In this document: positions 36,533 to 45,662 of the stretch, in pieces
Position numbering within the stretch: position 1 is the first letter of the stretch
Layout of the letters: every line of letters begins with the position of its first letter
NCBI GenBank assembly: GCA_964454005.1
Contig: CAYVQE010000010.1
Span: 1-64,000 of the forward strand
Source: CAYVQE01 sp964454005
GTDB lineage: Bacteria > Myxococcota > B64-G9
Direction of reading: 5' to 3'
DNA length: 64,000 nucleotides
Notes under the pieces: model-generated
What the model saw: only the letters and a program-made list of their open reading frames with translations
What the model was told of the DNA's origin: nothing
Database searches by the model: none
Made by a program: the position numbers and the translations under genes

Positions 36533-36880
36533 TCATGGCTCGTCCAGGCGGCAGCGGGCGCCGATGAAGTCCCGCTGGCCGCTGCAGTCGGCGTTTTCGT
36601 AGACGGTCATCTCGTAGGCGTCGATCCAGATGGGGTGGCCCGGCATGGGAACCATCACCCCGCCGTTCGACTCCACGCAACCCGCCTCGCAGCGCCCCCG
36701 GGCCGTACAGGCCGTACCGGCCAGACAGTCCGTATCGTCGGCACAATCGAAAACGCAATCCCCTTCACGGCAATAGAGCCCCGCCGCACAGTCCGCATCC
36801 CGCGCGCACTCCGGCCCCCCGCCGCAGCCCGCCGCCAGGGCCCAGCCCAGTGCCGTAATAATCGAGGCCCAGCGCCACAT
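36533..36880 (-). CDS. Short Cys-rich lipoprotein with truncated FGE-like end
   Basis: 115 residues. Lipobox LAAGC. Two D-C-x-x-G-x-x-C-x-x-x-x-C repeats (CARDADCAAGLYC, CADDTDCLAGTAC) follow. The last 40 residues (MVPMPGHPIWIDAYEMTVYEN) look like the beginning of a formylglycine-generating-enzyme/sulfatase-modifying domain, which normally continues for about 200 residues. It may be a truncated or decayed gene, or a short family of its own. Confidence 0.6.
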   Translation of the reverse strand: MWRWASIITALGWALAAGCGGGPECARDADCAAGLYCREGDCVFDCADDTDCLAGTACTARGRCEAGCVESNGGVMVPMPGHPIWIDAYEMTVYENADCSGQRDFIGARCRLDEP

Positions 36881-37108
36881 GGCCCCAGTCTAGCGCCGCC
36901 ACTCGCGTCTGGACAAGCCCCGCAGAGAGCAAAATCAAGAGTCGGAGGATGCGGAAACACGGGAACGGAGGTCGATGCCGTAGGCGGCCGCGCCCCGGGG
37001 GCCTGGCCGGTGCGGCGAATCGGCGGCCGGGGGTCTTGTCAAACGCAGCTGAGTGATTAGATTCCGTTACGGATAGGGAGGACGCCCCGGTGGTGGGGTC
37101 GCACCAGC

Positions 37109-37234
37109 GTAGCAGAGCAGCACGACCTGGCGGGATTGCGGTTGCGAGCGGACTCCGATGCTGGCGTGCTGACCGTACGCCTGCCCAAGATCGAACGCGC
37201 CCGCAAGAGCGCGCGCAAGGTCGAGGTCGAGTAA
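37109..37234 (+). pseudogene. C-terminal remnant of Hsp20 small heat-shock protein
   Basis: In this frame the last 41 codons read GLRLRADSDAGVLTVRLPK then IERARKSARKVEVE and a TAA stop. The D-G-V-L-T-V-x-L-P-K strand and the K-V-E-V-E tail are hallmarks of the Hsp20/alpha-crystallin C-terminus. No start or N-terminal domain is present upstream, where the frame breaks, so only a fragment remains. Confidence 0.55.
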
Positions 37235-37249
37235 GGCCGAAAGAAGCAC

Positions 37250-37270
37250 GGGCCCGCTCCCGGCGGGCCC
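37250..37270. terminator. GC hairpin after Hsp20 remnant
   Basis: GGGCCCG and CGGGCCC form a 7-bp stem with a 7-base loop, 15 bp after the remnant's stop codon. There is no T tract, so termination is only presumed. Confidence 0.35.
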
Positions 37271-37330
37271 GCACCTATCGCTGCATCCTGTAACTCCACT
37301 GCCATGCGGATGAATCAGGCCTTCTCCCCG

Positions 37331-37399
37331 CGATCCCGGGAAGACCTCCGTCCCCTTCCTGCGTGCGCGATCCCGGGCAGATTTCCGTCCCCCTTCCTG
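37331..37399. repeat. Two imperfect 31-32 bp direct repeats
   Basis: Units at 37331-37361 and 37368-37399 share cgatcccggg(a/c)aga plus ccgtcccc and ttcctg. A third partial copy (ggccgacctccgtccccagatc) follows at about 37429. They lie in the 250-bp gap between the Hsp20 remnant and the DMT transporter; no gene is seen there. Confidence 0.45.
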
Positions 37400-37485
37400 G
37401 CCGTCCCCAACCTGGCCCGTCCTCAGCCTGGCCGACCTCCGTCCCCAGATCAGAGCGCAAACGGCTTGGAGAGAACCCGGCGCGT

Positions 37486-38328
37486 TCAGGCTGCGGCGCG
37501 GGCGGCGGCTCCGGTGGACAGCAGCAGCACGCCGATCAGGATCAGGCCGATGATGCCCAGCTGGGCGATCGGGGGTGGGTCGGCGTAGAGGCCGGCCTCG
37601 AGCAGCAGCGGGGTGATGACCGCGGCGGCGTTGACCGCCGGCACCACCTCCAGGGCGCGGCCGCGCAGGAAGCCGAGCTGGGTCACGGCGGTGGCCGTGC
37701 CGGCGAACAGCAGGGCGATGTAGGGATAGGGTGTGGTCAGCTGGCCGGCCAGCGAGCCGCCGGCGCGCACCAGCCCGGCATCGCCCAGAAAGATGGCCAG
37801 CCCGATGCAGGCGCCGGCCGCCAGGCCGTATGCCATGCCGTGGATGCGCCGCCAGCGCAGCGCCGCCAGGCAGCCGGCCGCGCACAGCAGCACCATGCCG
37901 GCGGCGGCCCACACCAGCTGGCCGTCGTCCAGCCGGCGGGCGCCGATCTCGTGTTCGGCGCCCAGCAGCGCCAACACCGAGGTGCCCACCACCACCAGCG
38001 CCATGCCCAGCCAGTCGGTGCGGCCCATGGGCTCGCCGATGACCTTGAGCGCGTAAAGGGTCAGCCCGATCAGACCGACGCCGGTCATGGCGGCGATGGC
38101 CGAGGGTGACTTGGACAGCATCAGCCCCACCGAGTAGGGCAAGGCCGCCCCGGCGGTGATGGCCAGGCCCAGCAGCCAGATAAACAGGTCGCGGCGCTGC
38201 GGCCGGGCGAACATGCGCCGGCCGTGTAAGAACACGCCCACCTTCTGCTTCTGCACCCCCTTGCCGATGTTCATCATCAGCGCGGCCAGGATGCCGAACA
38301 GGATGCCGAGGATGAATCCGCTGTCCAC
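37486..38328 (-). CDS. DMT-superfamily (EamA-like) transporter
   Basis: 280 residues from GTG 38328. About nine or ten membrane helices arranged as two similar halves, as in EamA/DMT permeases (ILGILFGILAALMMNIGKG at the start; IIGLILIGVLLLSTG at the end). Conserved-looking GEPMGRTDWLGMALVVVG links helices 4 and 5. Last gene of the glycyl-radical operon, so it may export a product or import a substrate of that pathway. Confidence 0.85.
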   Translation of the reverse strand: MDSGFILGILFGILAALMMNIGKGVQKQKVGVFLHGRRMFARPQRRDLFIWLLGLAITAGAALPYSVGLMLSKSPSAIAAMTGVGLIGLTLYALKVIGEPMGRTDWLGMALVVVGTSVLALLGAEHEIGARRLDDGQLVWAAAGMVLLCAAGCLAALRWRRIHGMAYGLAAGACIGLAIFLGDAGLVRAGGSLAGQLTTPYPYIALLFAGTATAVTQLGFLRGRALEVVPAVNAAAVITPLLLEAGLYADPPPIAQLGIIGLILIGVLLLSTGAAARAAA

Positions 38329-38352
38329 GTTTGCCGTTCCTTCGCGGGTGCT

Positions 38353-39165
38353 TCAGGAAAACCTCTCGTACAGGCCCCAGCGGCTGGAGCGCGCCCAGCG
38401 GATGGCCCGCTCGACCAGGCCCGGCGACAAGCGGTGGACCCAGCGGCCGAGCTGGCCCACCGGTGTCATAACCAGCTCGCGGCGCCGGCGGCGCATCATG
38501 TGCAGGATCTGCCCGGCGGCCTCGTCCTGGCTGTGGTGCGCCGGCCGGTCGGGCGGCACCGGGCTGCCGTCGGCGGCCAGGATGCTCTTCTGCGGGTCGT
38601 GCTCGGTGAAGCCCAGGTAGATCACACCCACGTGCACCCCGGCCGCGGCCAGCTCGATGCGCAGCGACTCGGCCAGCCCGGTCAGCGCCATCTTGGAGGC
38701 GCAGTAGACCGAGGCGCCCGGCAGGCCGAACAGCCCGGCGATGCTGGAGACGAACAGCAGCTGGCCGTGCGCGGCGATCAGATGTTCGGCCGCCGCCCGC
38801 GACAGGTAGACGCTGCCCAGCAGATTGGTCCGAATCACCCGCTCGCAGACTGCCGGGTCCAGCTCGGCGAACTCGCCGCGCATCGACACCCCGGCGTTGT
38901 TGACCACCGCATCCAGCCGGCCGAAGCGCTCCACGGCCGCGGCCACCAGCCGCTCGGCGTCGTCTCGCTGGCCCACGTCGCCGGCCAGCGCCTCCACCCG
39001 GCCGCCGTCGCGCCGCAGCGCATCGCGGGTCTCGATCAAGCGCTGCTCGCCGCGGGCGCCCAGCATCACCCGGGCCCCCTCGGCCACCAGCCGGGCCGCC
39101 AGGGCCCGGCCCACCCCGCGGCTGGAGCCGCTGATCAACACCACCTTGTCCCGATAGCTATCCAT
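38353..39165 (-). CDS. Short-chain dehydrogenase/reductase of GRE operon
   Basis: 270 residues, classical SDR: GSSRGVG, NNAGVS, VSSIAG and the catalytic YCASK. GAR after the second strand suggests NADP(H) preference. Starts 15 bp after the epimerase-like gene. The C-terminal extension rich in Arg (MMRRRRRELVMTP) resembles SDRs acting on lipid or steroid substrates, which is a weak hint only. Confidence 0.9.
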   Translation of the reverse strand: MDSYRDKVVLISGSSRGVGRALAARLVAEGARVMLGARGEQRLIETRDALRRDGGRVEALAGDVGQRDDAERLVAAAVERFGRLDAVVNNAGVSMRGEFAELDPAVCERVIRTNLLGSVYLSRAAAEHLIAAHGQLLFVSSIAGLFGLPGASVYCASKMALTGLAESLRIELAAAGVHVGVIYLGFTEHDPQKSILAADGSPVPPDRPAHHSQDEAAGQILHMMRRRRRELVMTPVGQLGRWVHRLSPGLVERAIRWARSSRWGLYERFS

Positions 39166-39180
39166 GGCTGCACCCCTCGA

Positions 39181-40179
39181 TCAGATGTGGCCGTAAGTCC
39201 GCAGGCTGCGCACGCTCTGGGCGATGGCCGCGTCGACCGGCGTTTGCTGCAGGCTCAGCTGCTCCACCGCCCGCGACGCGTCGTAGTAGGTGCCGCACAG
39301 CGCCAGCCGCGCCAGGCGCCGGTCCAGCGGCGGCCGGCGGCCGCTCAGCCGGCCGTAGAGCGAGCCGGCCAGACCGGCTGCCCGCACCGCCCCGGCCGGC
39401 AAGGTGGCCAGCGGCGCCGGCGCGCCGCCGGCGATGCGCGCCACCCGGGTGAAGAAGTCGCGGTAGCTCAGGTTGTGGCCGCCGGCGATGTAGCAGCCGC
39501 CGCGCTCGCCCTTGTGGAAGGCGGCCAGCAGGGCGCCGGCCACGTCGCCGGCGCAGGCGAAGTTGCGCCCGCCGGGCGAGACGAAGCGCATGCGCCGCAG
39601 CAGAAACTGCCGGATCAGCTCGCCCGAGCTGGGCCGCCAGTCCAGCTCGCCCAGCAGAAAGGTCGGCGCCACCACCACCGCGTCCAGCCCGCGCTCGGCC
39701 GCGTAGCGCTGCACCAGCCGGGTGGCCCGGTGCTTCGACTCCATGTAGGCGATGCCGCGGTAGGCCTCCGGAAAGCCGCCCCGCTCGTCGCCCGGCCGCT
39801 CGCGGGAGCCGAACTGGAAGGACGAGGCCGAACCGGTGAACACCAGCCGCTCGACCCCGGCCGCCAGACAGGCGTCGGCCACCCGCCGGGTGCCCTCCAG
39901 GTTGACCGCCCACACCTTGGCGGGCGGCGCCCACAGGTCGGTGATGGCCGCGCAGTGGAAGACCGCCCGGCAGCCGTCGGCGGCCCGGGCCAGCTCGGCA
40001 CCCCGGCCCAAGAGATCGCCGGGGGTCTGTTCGATGTCCAGCCCCTCGAGCACCGGCGAGTCCGAGCCCGGCTGCACCAGCACCCGCACCCGCCAGCCTG
40101 CCTGCAGCAGCCGGCGCACCAGGTGGGCGCCCAGCAGGCCGTCGCCGCCCAGCACCAGGGCCCTGTCGCTCGTGGTCAT
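39181..40179 (-). CDS. NAD-dependent epimerase/dehydratase-family (extended SDR) protein
   Basis: 332 residues. Cofactor loop GGDGLLG, FTGSAS and catalytic YMESK. VFHCAAITDLW and the C-terminal half are of the dihydroflavonol-reductase / 3-beta-hydroxysteroid-dehydrogenase kind, so it probably interconverts a secondary alcohol and a ketone. It lies 42 bp downstream of the activase gene in the GRE operon. Confidence 0.88.
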   Translation of the reverse strand: MTTSDRALVLGGDGLLGAHLVRRLLQAGWRVRVLVQPGSDSPVLEGLDIEQTPGDLLGRGAELARAADGCRAVFHCAAITDLWAPPAKVWAVNLEGTRRVADACLAAGVERLVFTGSASSFQFGSRERPGDERGGFPEAYRGIAYMESKHRATRLVQRYAAERGLDAVVVAPTFLLGELDWRPSSGELIRQFLLRRMRFVSPGGRNFACAGDVAGALLAAFHKGERGGCYIAGGHNLSYRDFFTRVARIAGGAPAPLATLPAGAVRAAGLAGSLYGRLSGRRPPLDRRLARLALCGTYYDASRAVEQLSLQQTPVDAAIAQSVRSLRTYGHI

Positions 40180-40221
40180 GTCCGCCTCCTCGTCCGGCTC
40201 TTCCGGCTCGTCCCGCCCGCG

Positions 40222-41127
40222 TCAGCTCCAGCGCGGCGCGAACCCCTCGTGTGCAAATGCGGCCGCGAAACGCTCGCGCCCGGCCGCGTCCAGCGTCTCG
40301 CGGGCCATATCGGGCTGGCCGCGGCCGATGCGGCGGTGCTTGCCGCGGGCCAGGCTGTTGTAGGCCAGCAGCTCCACCGGGCCGCGGCAGCCGGCCGCGG
40401 CCAGGGCCCCGGCCAGGCCGGCGGCCGCCGCGGCATCGGCGTTGAAGCCCGGGATCACCGGCACCCGGGGCAGCACCCGCTGCGGCCCGACGCGGGCCAC
40501 CAGGGCGGCCAGGTTGGCCAGGATGCGGCCGTTGCCGCGACCGCTGCCGGCCCGGTGGGCCGCGTCGTCGGCGTGCTTGAGGTCGTAGAGGAACAGCTCC
40601 ACCCGCGACGCCAGCGCCTCGAGCAGCCCGGCCGGGTAGAGACCGCAGGTCTCCACGGCCCGGTGCAGCCCGCGCGCGCCCAGCGCGTCGAGCAGGGCCA
40701 GCAGGAAGTCCGGCTGGGCGCTGGGCTCGCCGCCGCTGATGGTGACCCCGCCGCCCGAGCGCTGGTAGAAGGCGGCGTCGCGGGCCACCCGCTCGGCCAC
40801 CGCCGCGGCGCGCATGGGCTGGCCGATGCGGTGCTGGGCGCCCTCAGGGCAAACCGCGGCGCAGGCGCCGCAGCCGCGGCAGCGGGCCGCATCGCGCACC
40901 AGGCCCCGCGGCCCGTCCAGCAGCGCGCCCTGCGCACAGGCCCGCAGGCAGCGGCCGCAGCCGCGGCAGCGCGCCGGCCACCAGCCCATCTCGGGCGCGG
41001 CCCGCTGCGACTCGGGGTTGTGACACCAGGCGCAGCGCAGCGGGCAGCCCTTCAAGAAGACGCAGCTGCGGATGCCCGGCCCGTCGTGCAGGCAGTAGGC
41101 CTGGATGTCGAACACGAGGCCGGTCAT
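40222..41127 (-). CDS. Glycyl radical enzyme activase (radical SAM)
   Basis: 301 residues from ATG 41127. Radical SAM cluster C28-x3-C32-x2-C35 in GCPLRCAWCHNPE, then two extra 4Fe-4S ferredoxin motifs (CRGCGRCLRAC and CRGCGACAAVC). SAM-binding SGGEP, and an HGPG-like HDGPGIRS near the start, mark it as a PflA-type activase of the clostridial-insert class. It should abstract a hydrogen from the glycine of the adjacent GRE. It follows the GRE by 79 bp. Confidence 0.93.
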   Translation of the reverse strand: MTGLVFDIQAYCLHDGPGIRSCVFLKGCPLRCAWCHNPESQRAAPEMGWWPARCRGCGRCLRACAQGALLDGPRGLVRDAARCRGCGACAAVCPEGAQHRIGQPMRAAAVAERVARDAAFYQRSGGGVTISGGEPSAQPDFLLALLDALGARGLHRAVETCGLYPAGLLEALASRVELFLYDLKHADDAAHRAGSGRGNGRILANLAALVARVGPQRVLPRVPVIPGFNADAAAAAGLAGALAAAGCRGPVELLAYNSLARGKHRRIGRGQPDMARETLDAAGRERFAAAFAHEGFAPRWS

Positions 41128-41206
41128 GGCTTCGGTTCTCGTTGCGGCTGCCGCGTCCACGCGCTCTCCTGGTTCCTCCCCCGCCCTGCGGGCGGCGGGC
41201 GCCGGC

Positions 41207-43807
41207 CTAGGCGTGCTCCGTGCGATCGATGATCTCCTGCTGGATCTCGGGGCCCAGCTCGGTGAAGTAGCTCGAGTAGCCGCCCACCTTGACCACCAGG
41301 TCGCGGTACTCCTCGGGCTGCTGCTGCGCGGCGCGCAGCATCTCGGCCGAGGCGCAGGTGGGCTGCAGCTGGGCGCCGCCCAGGGCGAAGTAGGTGCGCA
41401 GCAGCGCGACGAACTTGGCGCGCTGGGCCGGGCTGCGGCCCACCGCGCTGGGGTGCAGCTTGACGTTGACCGCCGAGCCCATCACGTCGGCCAGCGGCAG
41501 CGCCGCCACCGAACGCAGCGCCGCGGTCAGCCCGCAGCGCTCCACGTTGGCCGGGTTGCAGGAGGCAGCGAAGGGCACCCCGGCCCGCCGGCCGTCCGGG
41601 CTGGCGATGGACAGCCGGCCGTCCAGGGTGTGGGTGATCATGCTGATGACGTAGACGACGAAGGGCCCGCCCTTGTGCGAGCGCAGGCCGTAGGTCTCGG
41701 CGAACAGCGCGCCCATCACCTCGGCCGCCAGACCGTCGCAGGCCGGATCGCCGTTGCCCCACTTGCCCGGCAGCTCGCGGATCCGGCGCAGCATGTCGCC
41801 GCAGCCTTCGAAGTCGGCGTCGATCGCTCGCAGCAGTTGCTGCAGGCTGAAGCGGCGCTGCTCGAACACCAGCTCGCGGATGACGTGCAGCGAGTCGGCC
41901 AGGTTGGCGATGGAATTGATCATGGAGATGCCGGACAGGTCGTAACGCGCCCCGCCGCAGGTGACGTCGGCGCCGCTGTCGGCGCAGCCGTCCATGAAGG
42001 CCGAGATCAGCGGCGCCGGCAGCTGCTCGGCCATCACCGCGTCGCGCAGGTTGGACGCCGCCGCGATCTGGTCGATGGCCGCGCGGCCCTGGCGCACCAC
42101 GGCGGCCTTGAAGTCGTCGAAGCGCTCGAAATCGGCCGCCGCCCCGGTGCGCGGCCCGGCGCCGCGTATGGTGCCGGCCAGCAGCCGGGCGTCGCCGTTG
42201 CGCAGGGTCATGTCCAGCAGGCGGGCCAGCAGCAGGGCGTTGGCCCCCATGGAGCCGGTCTTGCCCGGCACGCAGGTCTCGACACAGCCCATCACGGCAT
42301 AGTCGCGGGCGTCGGCCGGGCTGACGCCGCGGCGCTCGAGCGCCTCGATCTGCACCTCGTCGTTGAACAGCGAAAAGCTCGAGGTGCCGGCGGCCAGGTA
42401 GGCGGCCACCGCGTCCAGCAGCCGCTGCGGGGTGCCGGGGTGGACGCGCAGCGACACGTTGGTCACCGCCTTGGAGCCGTGGGCGGCGGCCAGCACCAGC
42501 TCGGTCACGGCGTTGCTGGCGTCGCCGCCGCCGGGCCGCTGGCCGCCCACGGTCACCGGCGCCGAGCCCAAAAAGCGGTGGTAGAAGTTGGACAGCAGCC
42601 CGGACTCGGGGCGGATGTTCTGGCTCATGATCTTGAGCAGCAGCTCCTCGAGCAGCATGCGGGCGCCGGCGGCGTCGATGCGGCCGGCGGCCCGATCGGC
42701 CTGGTAGAAGGGCTGCAGCGACTGATCCAGCCGGCCGAAGCAGTGCAGGTTCATCGGGTGCGCCAGCTCGACCGCGGTCTTGACAGTCCACAGCGCCTGC
42801 ACCGCCTCGGCGAAGGTGGCCGCCGGGCGCAACGGCACCCGGGCGCAGCGCGCGGCCAGCGCGGCCAGCTCGGCGCGGCGCTGCGGATCGGTGGCGGCGG
42901 CGCGCCGGGCCGCAACGTGCGCGGCCAGCCGCCGGGCGAAGACCATCACGCCTTCCAGGGCCAGCTCCTGGCCGCGCAGGTCGGCCGCCCGCCGGCCGCC
43001 GGCGGCCCGCTCGGCCGCCGCCCGGCGCTCGGCCAGCTCGTCGCGCATGGCCAGCAGGCCGCGGGCCAGCACCCGGTCGTAATCCAGGATGACGTGGCCC
43101 TGCAAGGTGGCGATGGTGGCGCAGGGGCTGACCATCATCACCTGGCGCGAGGTATTGCCCGGCACGGCGGTGACGAAATCGTGCATATCGGCCGAGTACA
43201 GCCCGCTGCGCTCGAGCTCGCGCTGCAGCGCATCGACCATGCTGCGGCCGCGCCAGTAGGGCAGCAGCTCGCCCAGCAGCTCGCGGCGGTCGGCCGCATC
43301 GATGGCGAAGGCGTTGATGGCGCGGCGGGTCATGGGTGTCAGGCCCACGTCCAAAGGGGCCCGGCCGTCGCTGCGGGTGCGGCGCTGGTTGCGCGCGAAC
43401 TCGAGCAGGGCCCGCTTGCGCAGCAGGTAGCCCAGGGCCTTCGACAGGCTGCGGCCGCGGTGGCGCAGCATGGCGCCGGTGCTCAGCTCGGCCTCCAGCA
43501 CCTGGTTGAACACGCCGCGCTCGATGTCGATGGGCACGCCGAAGAAGTGCTCCGTCCAGGCGCCGGCGATGCGCTCGTCGCCGTCGAGCTGGTGGTCCAT
43601 GTGCTGGTACACGTGGCGCATGGCCAGCGCCACCCGCTCCACCCGGGCCAGGCCGCGGCCCTCGGTGGCGCGCCAGCTGGCGGTGTACAGCCGGGCGCGC
43701 TGTACGGAGATGCGCGGCGGGGTATCCTGGTAGCGGCGCCGCAGCCGGGTTGTGCGGGCGGCGTCGCGGCGTTCGGCGTCCGGCGCGACGGCGGCTTCGG
43801 CGCTCAC
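41207..43807 (-). CDS. Glycyl radical enzyme of unassigned specificity
   Basis: 866 residues, normal GRE length. Residues 25-330 are the PFL-like N-domain; the active-site Cys508 lies in MGCVETCVPGKTG and the glycyl-radical Gly843 in VKVGGYSSYF near the C-terminus (Lys where most have Arg). G-C-V-E with Glu510 is the signature of eliminating GREs such as glycerol and propanediol dehydratases and choline lyase, but the following T-C-V-P-G-K-T is not the P-Q-K of those enzymes. I therefore read it as a lyase or dehydratase of new or rare specificity. Its ATG overlaps the TetR stop by 4 bases. The radical implies anoxic function. Confidence 0.93.
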   Translation of the reverse strand: MSAEAAVAPDAERRDAARTTRLRRRYQDTPPRISVQRARLYTASWRATEGRGLARVERVALAMRHVYQHMDHQLDGDERIAGAWTEHFFGVPIDIERGVFNQVLEAELSTGAMLRHRGRSLSKALGYLLRKRALLEFARNQRRTRSDGRAPLDVGLTPMTRRAINAFAIDAADRRELLGELLPYWRGRSMVDALQRELERSGLYSADMHDFVTAVPGNTSRQVMMVSPCATIATLQGHVILDYDRVLARGLLAMRDELAERRAAAERAAGGRRAADLRGQELALEGVMVFARRLAAHVAARRAAATDPQRRAELAALAARCARVPLRPAATFAEAVQALWTVKTAVELAHPMNLHCFGRLDQSLQPFYQADRAAGRIDAAGARMLLEELLLKIMSQNIRPESGLLSNFYHRFLGSAPVTVGGQRPGGGDASNAVTELVLAAAHGSKAVTNVSLRVHPGTPQRLLDAVAAYLAAGTSSFSLFNDEVQIEALERRGVSPADARDYAVMGCVETCVPGKTGSMGANALLLARLLDMTLRNGDARLLAGTIRGAGPRTGAAADFERFDDFKAAVVRQGRAAIDQIAAASNLRDAVMAEQLPAPLISAFMDGCADSGADVTCGGARYDLSGISMINSIANLADSLHVIRELVFEQRRFSLQQLLRAIDADFEGCGDMLRRIRELPGKWGNGDPACDGLAAEVMGALFAETYGLRSHKGGPFVVYVISMITHTLDGRLSIASPDGRRAGVPFAASCNPANVERCGLTAALRSVAALPLADVMGSAVNVKLHPSAVGRSPAQRAKFVALLRTYFALGGAQLQPTCASAEMLRAAQQQPEEYRDLVVKVGGYSSYFTELGPEIQQEIIDRTEHA

Positions 43808-44460
43808 GATTCCTCCTCGACCACTGCGGCCGGCGGGGCGATGTCGGCCAGCAGCACCTCGATCAGGTGGTGCAGGTGGCGCTTGCGCGCGGCCAGGCCG
43901 GCGGGCGCCAGCGGGTCGGCGCCCAGCAGCCGGCCCAGCACGCCGTCGTAGGTGAAGTAGGTGATGATCATGCCGTAGACGCTGGTCAGCAGCTGGGCCG
44001 CGTCCATGGCGCCGCCGCGGGTGGCCGGGAAGGCCTGCTGCAGCAGCTCGATGCCGGTGGCGAACAGCGGCTCGGTGCGCGCGTGCACCAGATCCATGTG
44101 GCGGCCGCCCGAGGCCTCGCGCTGCACGATGCGCAGAAAGCCGCGGTTGGCGGCCAAAAAGTCGACGTAGCCGTCGACCAGCCGCAGCAGCTTGTCGCGC
44201 AGATCGGCCCCGGCGGCCAGGGCCTCGAGCAGGGTGGTGGCCAGCGCGTCGTAGTAGCGGTCCAGCACTTGGACCAGCAGGCCGTCCTTGTTCTCGAAGT
44301 GGTAGTGGATCAGGGCCTTGTTGACCCCCGAACGCTCGGCGATCTCGCGGGTGGAGGCGGCGTCGAAGCCCAGCTCGCCGAACAGAGCGTCGGCCGCGTC
44401 CAGGATGCGCTCGCGGGCACCGGCCGCTTGGCGGCCGTTCTGGGCGGCGCCGCGGCTCAT
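43804..44460 (-). CDS. TetR-family regulator of GRE operon
   Basis: 218 residues. HTH region RERILDAADALFGELGFDAA, STREIAERSGVNKALIHYHF, and a C-terminal domain of the TetR_C type. Embedded between the acyl-CoA dehydrogenase and GRE genes with 4-base overlaps on both sides, so it is certainly part of the operon and probably its sensor. The palindrome at 46507-46524 is a likely binding site. Confidence 0.92.
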   Translation of the reverse strand: MSRGAAQNGRQAAGARERILDAADALFGELGFDAASTREIAERSGVNKALIHYHFENKDGLLVQVLDRYYDALATTLLEALAAGADLRDKLLRLVDGYVDFLAANRGFLRIVQREASGGRHMDLVHARTEPLFATGIELLQQAFPATRGGAMDAAQLLTSVYGMIITYFTYDGVLGRLLGADPLAPAGLAARKRHLHHLIEVLLADIAPPAAVVEEES

Positions 44461-45659
44461 AGCTGCTCGGCCGCCTTGAGCATGAGGGTCTCGTTGGTGC
44501 CGTCCATGATGCGCAGCAGCTTGGCGTCGCGGGCCAGCTTCTCCAGGCTGTACTCGCGCGAGATGCCGTAGCCGCCCAGCACCTGCACCATCTCGGCGGT
44601 GTGTGCCACCGCCTGCTCGGTGGCGAAGACCTTGGCCGACAGGCTGGTGGCCAGATCGCCCGGGAAGCGGGTGGCGGCCAGCCAGGAGCCGCGCCACAGG
44701 TAGGCGCGGGCGGCCTCCAAGGCCGTTTTGCAGCGCATCAGCTTGTCGGCCACCAGCTGGTGGCCGAGCAGGGGCTTGCCGCCCTGCACGCGCTCTCTGG
44801 CGTGGGCCAGCGCGTCTTCGAATGCGGCCCGCATCAGGCCCAGCGCCAGGTAGCCCACCCCCAGGTTGCCCACCGTGATGATGGCGTTGTGCAGCATGGG
44901 GTAGCCCTCGCCGTGGGGAAAGAGCAGGTGGTCGTCGGGGATCTCGACGCCGTCGAAGTAGACCGCGGCCTGGTTCAGGGTGCGCAGGCCGGTCTTGTCC
45001 AGCGCCTTGCCGGTGCTCACCCCGGGCGCGTCGGCCGGCACCACGAAAGCGCCCGAGCCGCAGATGCCCTGCTCGGGCTCGACGCAGGCGAAGACCAGGT
45101 GCACCGAGGCGATACCGCCGTTGGAGATGAAGTCCGACTTGGCGCCGTCGATCACCCAGCCGCCGTCGATCTTGCGCGCCCGGGTGCGGTGGCGGATCCG
45201 CGGATCGTGGTAGTTCTTGCCGTCCGAACCCACCTCGGGCTCGCTCGAGCACCAGCCCGAGATGTGCTGCGCCCGCTCGTCGGCGCAGAAGGGCTGCAGG
45301 TAGCGCTCGATCAGGGTCTGGTTGTCGGGCGCCAGAAAGGCGATCAGCCGCGGCACGGTGGCCGCCGGCATCAGGCTGGCGGCGAAGCCCGGGCCCCAGC
45401 GGCCCAGCTCCTCCCAGACCATGCCGCTGGTGTTGGCGTCGAGCCCCAGGCCGCCGGCCGCCTCGGGCAGGGCCATCTTGTGGAAGCCCAGCCCGTAGGC
45501 GCCGCGCATGGCCGACCAGAAGCGCTCGCTGGCGAAGACCGCCTCCGGCTCGGCCCACAGGTCCAGCTCGCGCTCGGCCGGCTGCAGCACCTCCTGGCCG
45601 AAGCCGCGGGCGGTCTCGATCACCATCTTCTGGGTCTCGGTCAGGGCGAAGTCGATCAT
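44457..45659 (-). CDS. Acyl-CoA dehydrogenase-family flavoprotein
   Basis: 400 residues with N-terminal helical, middle beta and C-terminal helical domains (GWCSSEPEVGSD, DGAKSDFISNGG, QVLGGYGISREYSLEKLARDAK). Where many acyl-CoA dehydrogenases carry the catalytic Glu in an E-G-T motif, this one has Asp386 in MDGTNET. The base may be this Asp or lie elsewhere, as it does in isovaleryl-type enzymes. Ends 3 bp inside the TetR gene and starts 3 bp after the decarboxylase-like gene. Confidence 0.92.
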   Translation of the reverse strand: MIDFALTETQKMVIETARGFGQEVLQPAERELDLWAEPEAVFASERFWSAMRGAYGLGFHKMALPEAAGGLGLDANTSGMVWEELGRWGPGFAASLMPAATVPRLIAFLAPDNQTLIERYLQPFCADERAQHISGWCSSEPEVGSDGKNYHDPRIRHRTRARKIDGGWVIDGAKSDFISNGGIASVHLVFACVEPEQGICGSGAFVVPADAPGVSTGKALDKTGLRTLNQAAVYFDGVEIPDDHLLFPHGEGYPMLHNAIITVGNLGVGYLALGLMRAAFEDALAHARERVQGGKPLLGHQLVADKLMRCKTALEAARAYLWRGSWLAATRFPGDLATSLSAKVFATEQAVAHTAEMVQVLGGYGISREYSLEKLARDAKLLRIMDGTNETLMLKAAEQL

Positions 45660-45662
45660 GGC

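Noticed and set aside
38434..43951. Two plus-strand open frames of more than 900 codons each over the GRE operon
   Set aside because: They mirror the glycyl radical enzyme, activase and dehydrogenase genes, whose catalytic motifs are unmistakable on the minus strand.
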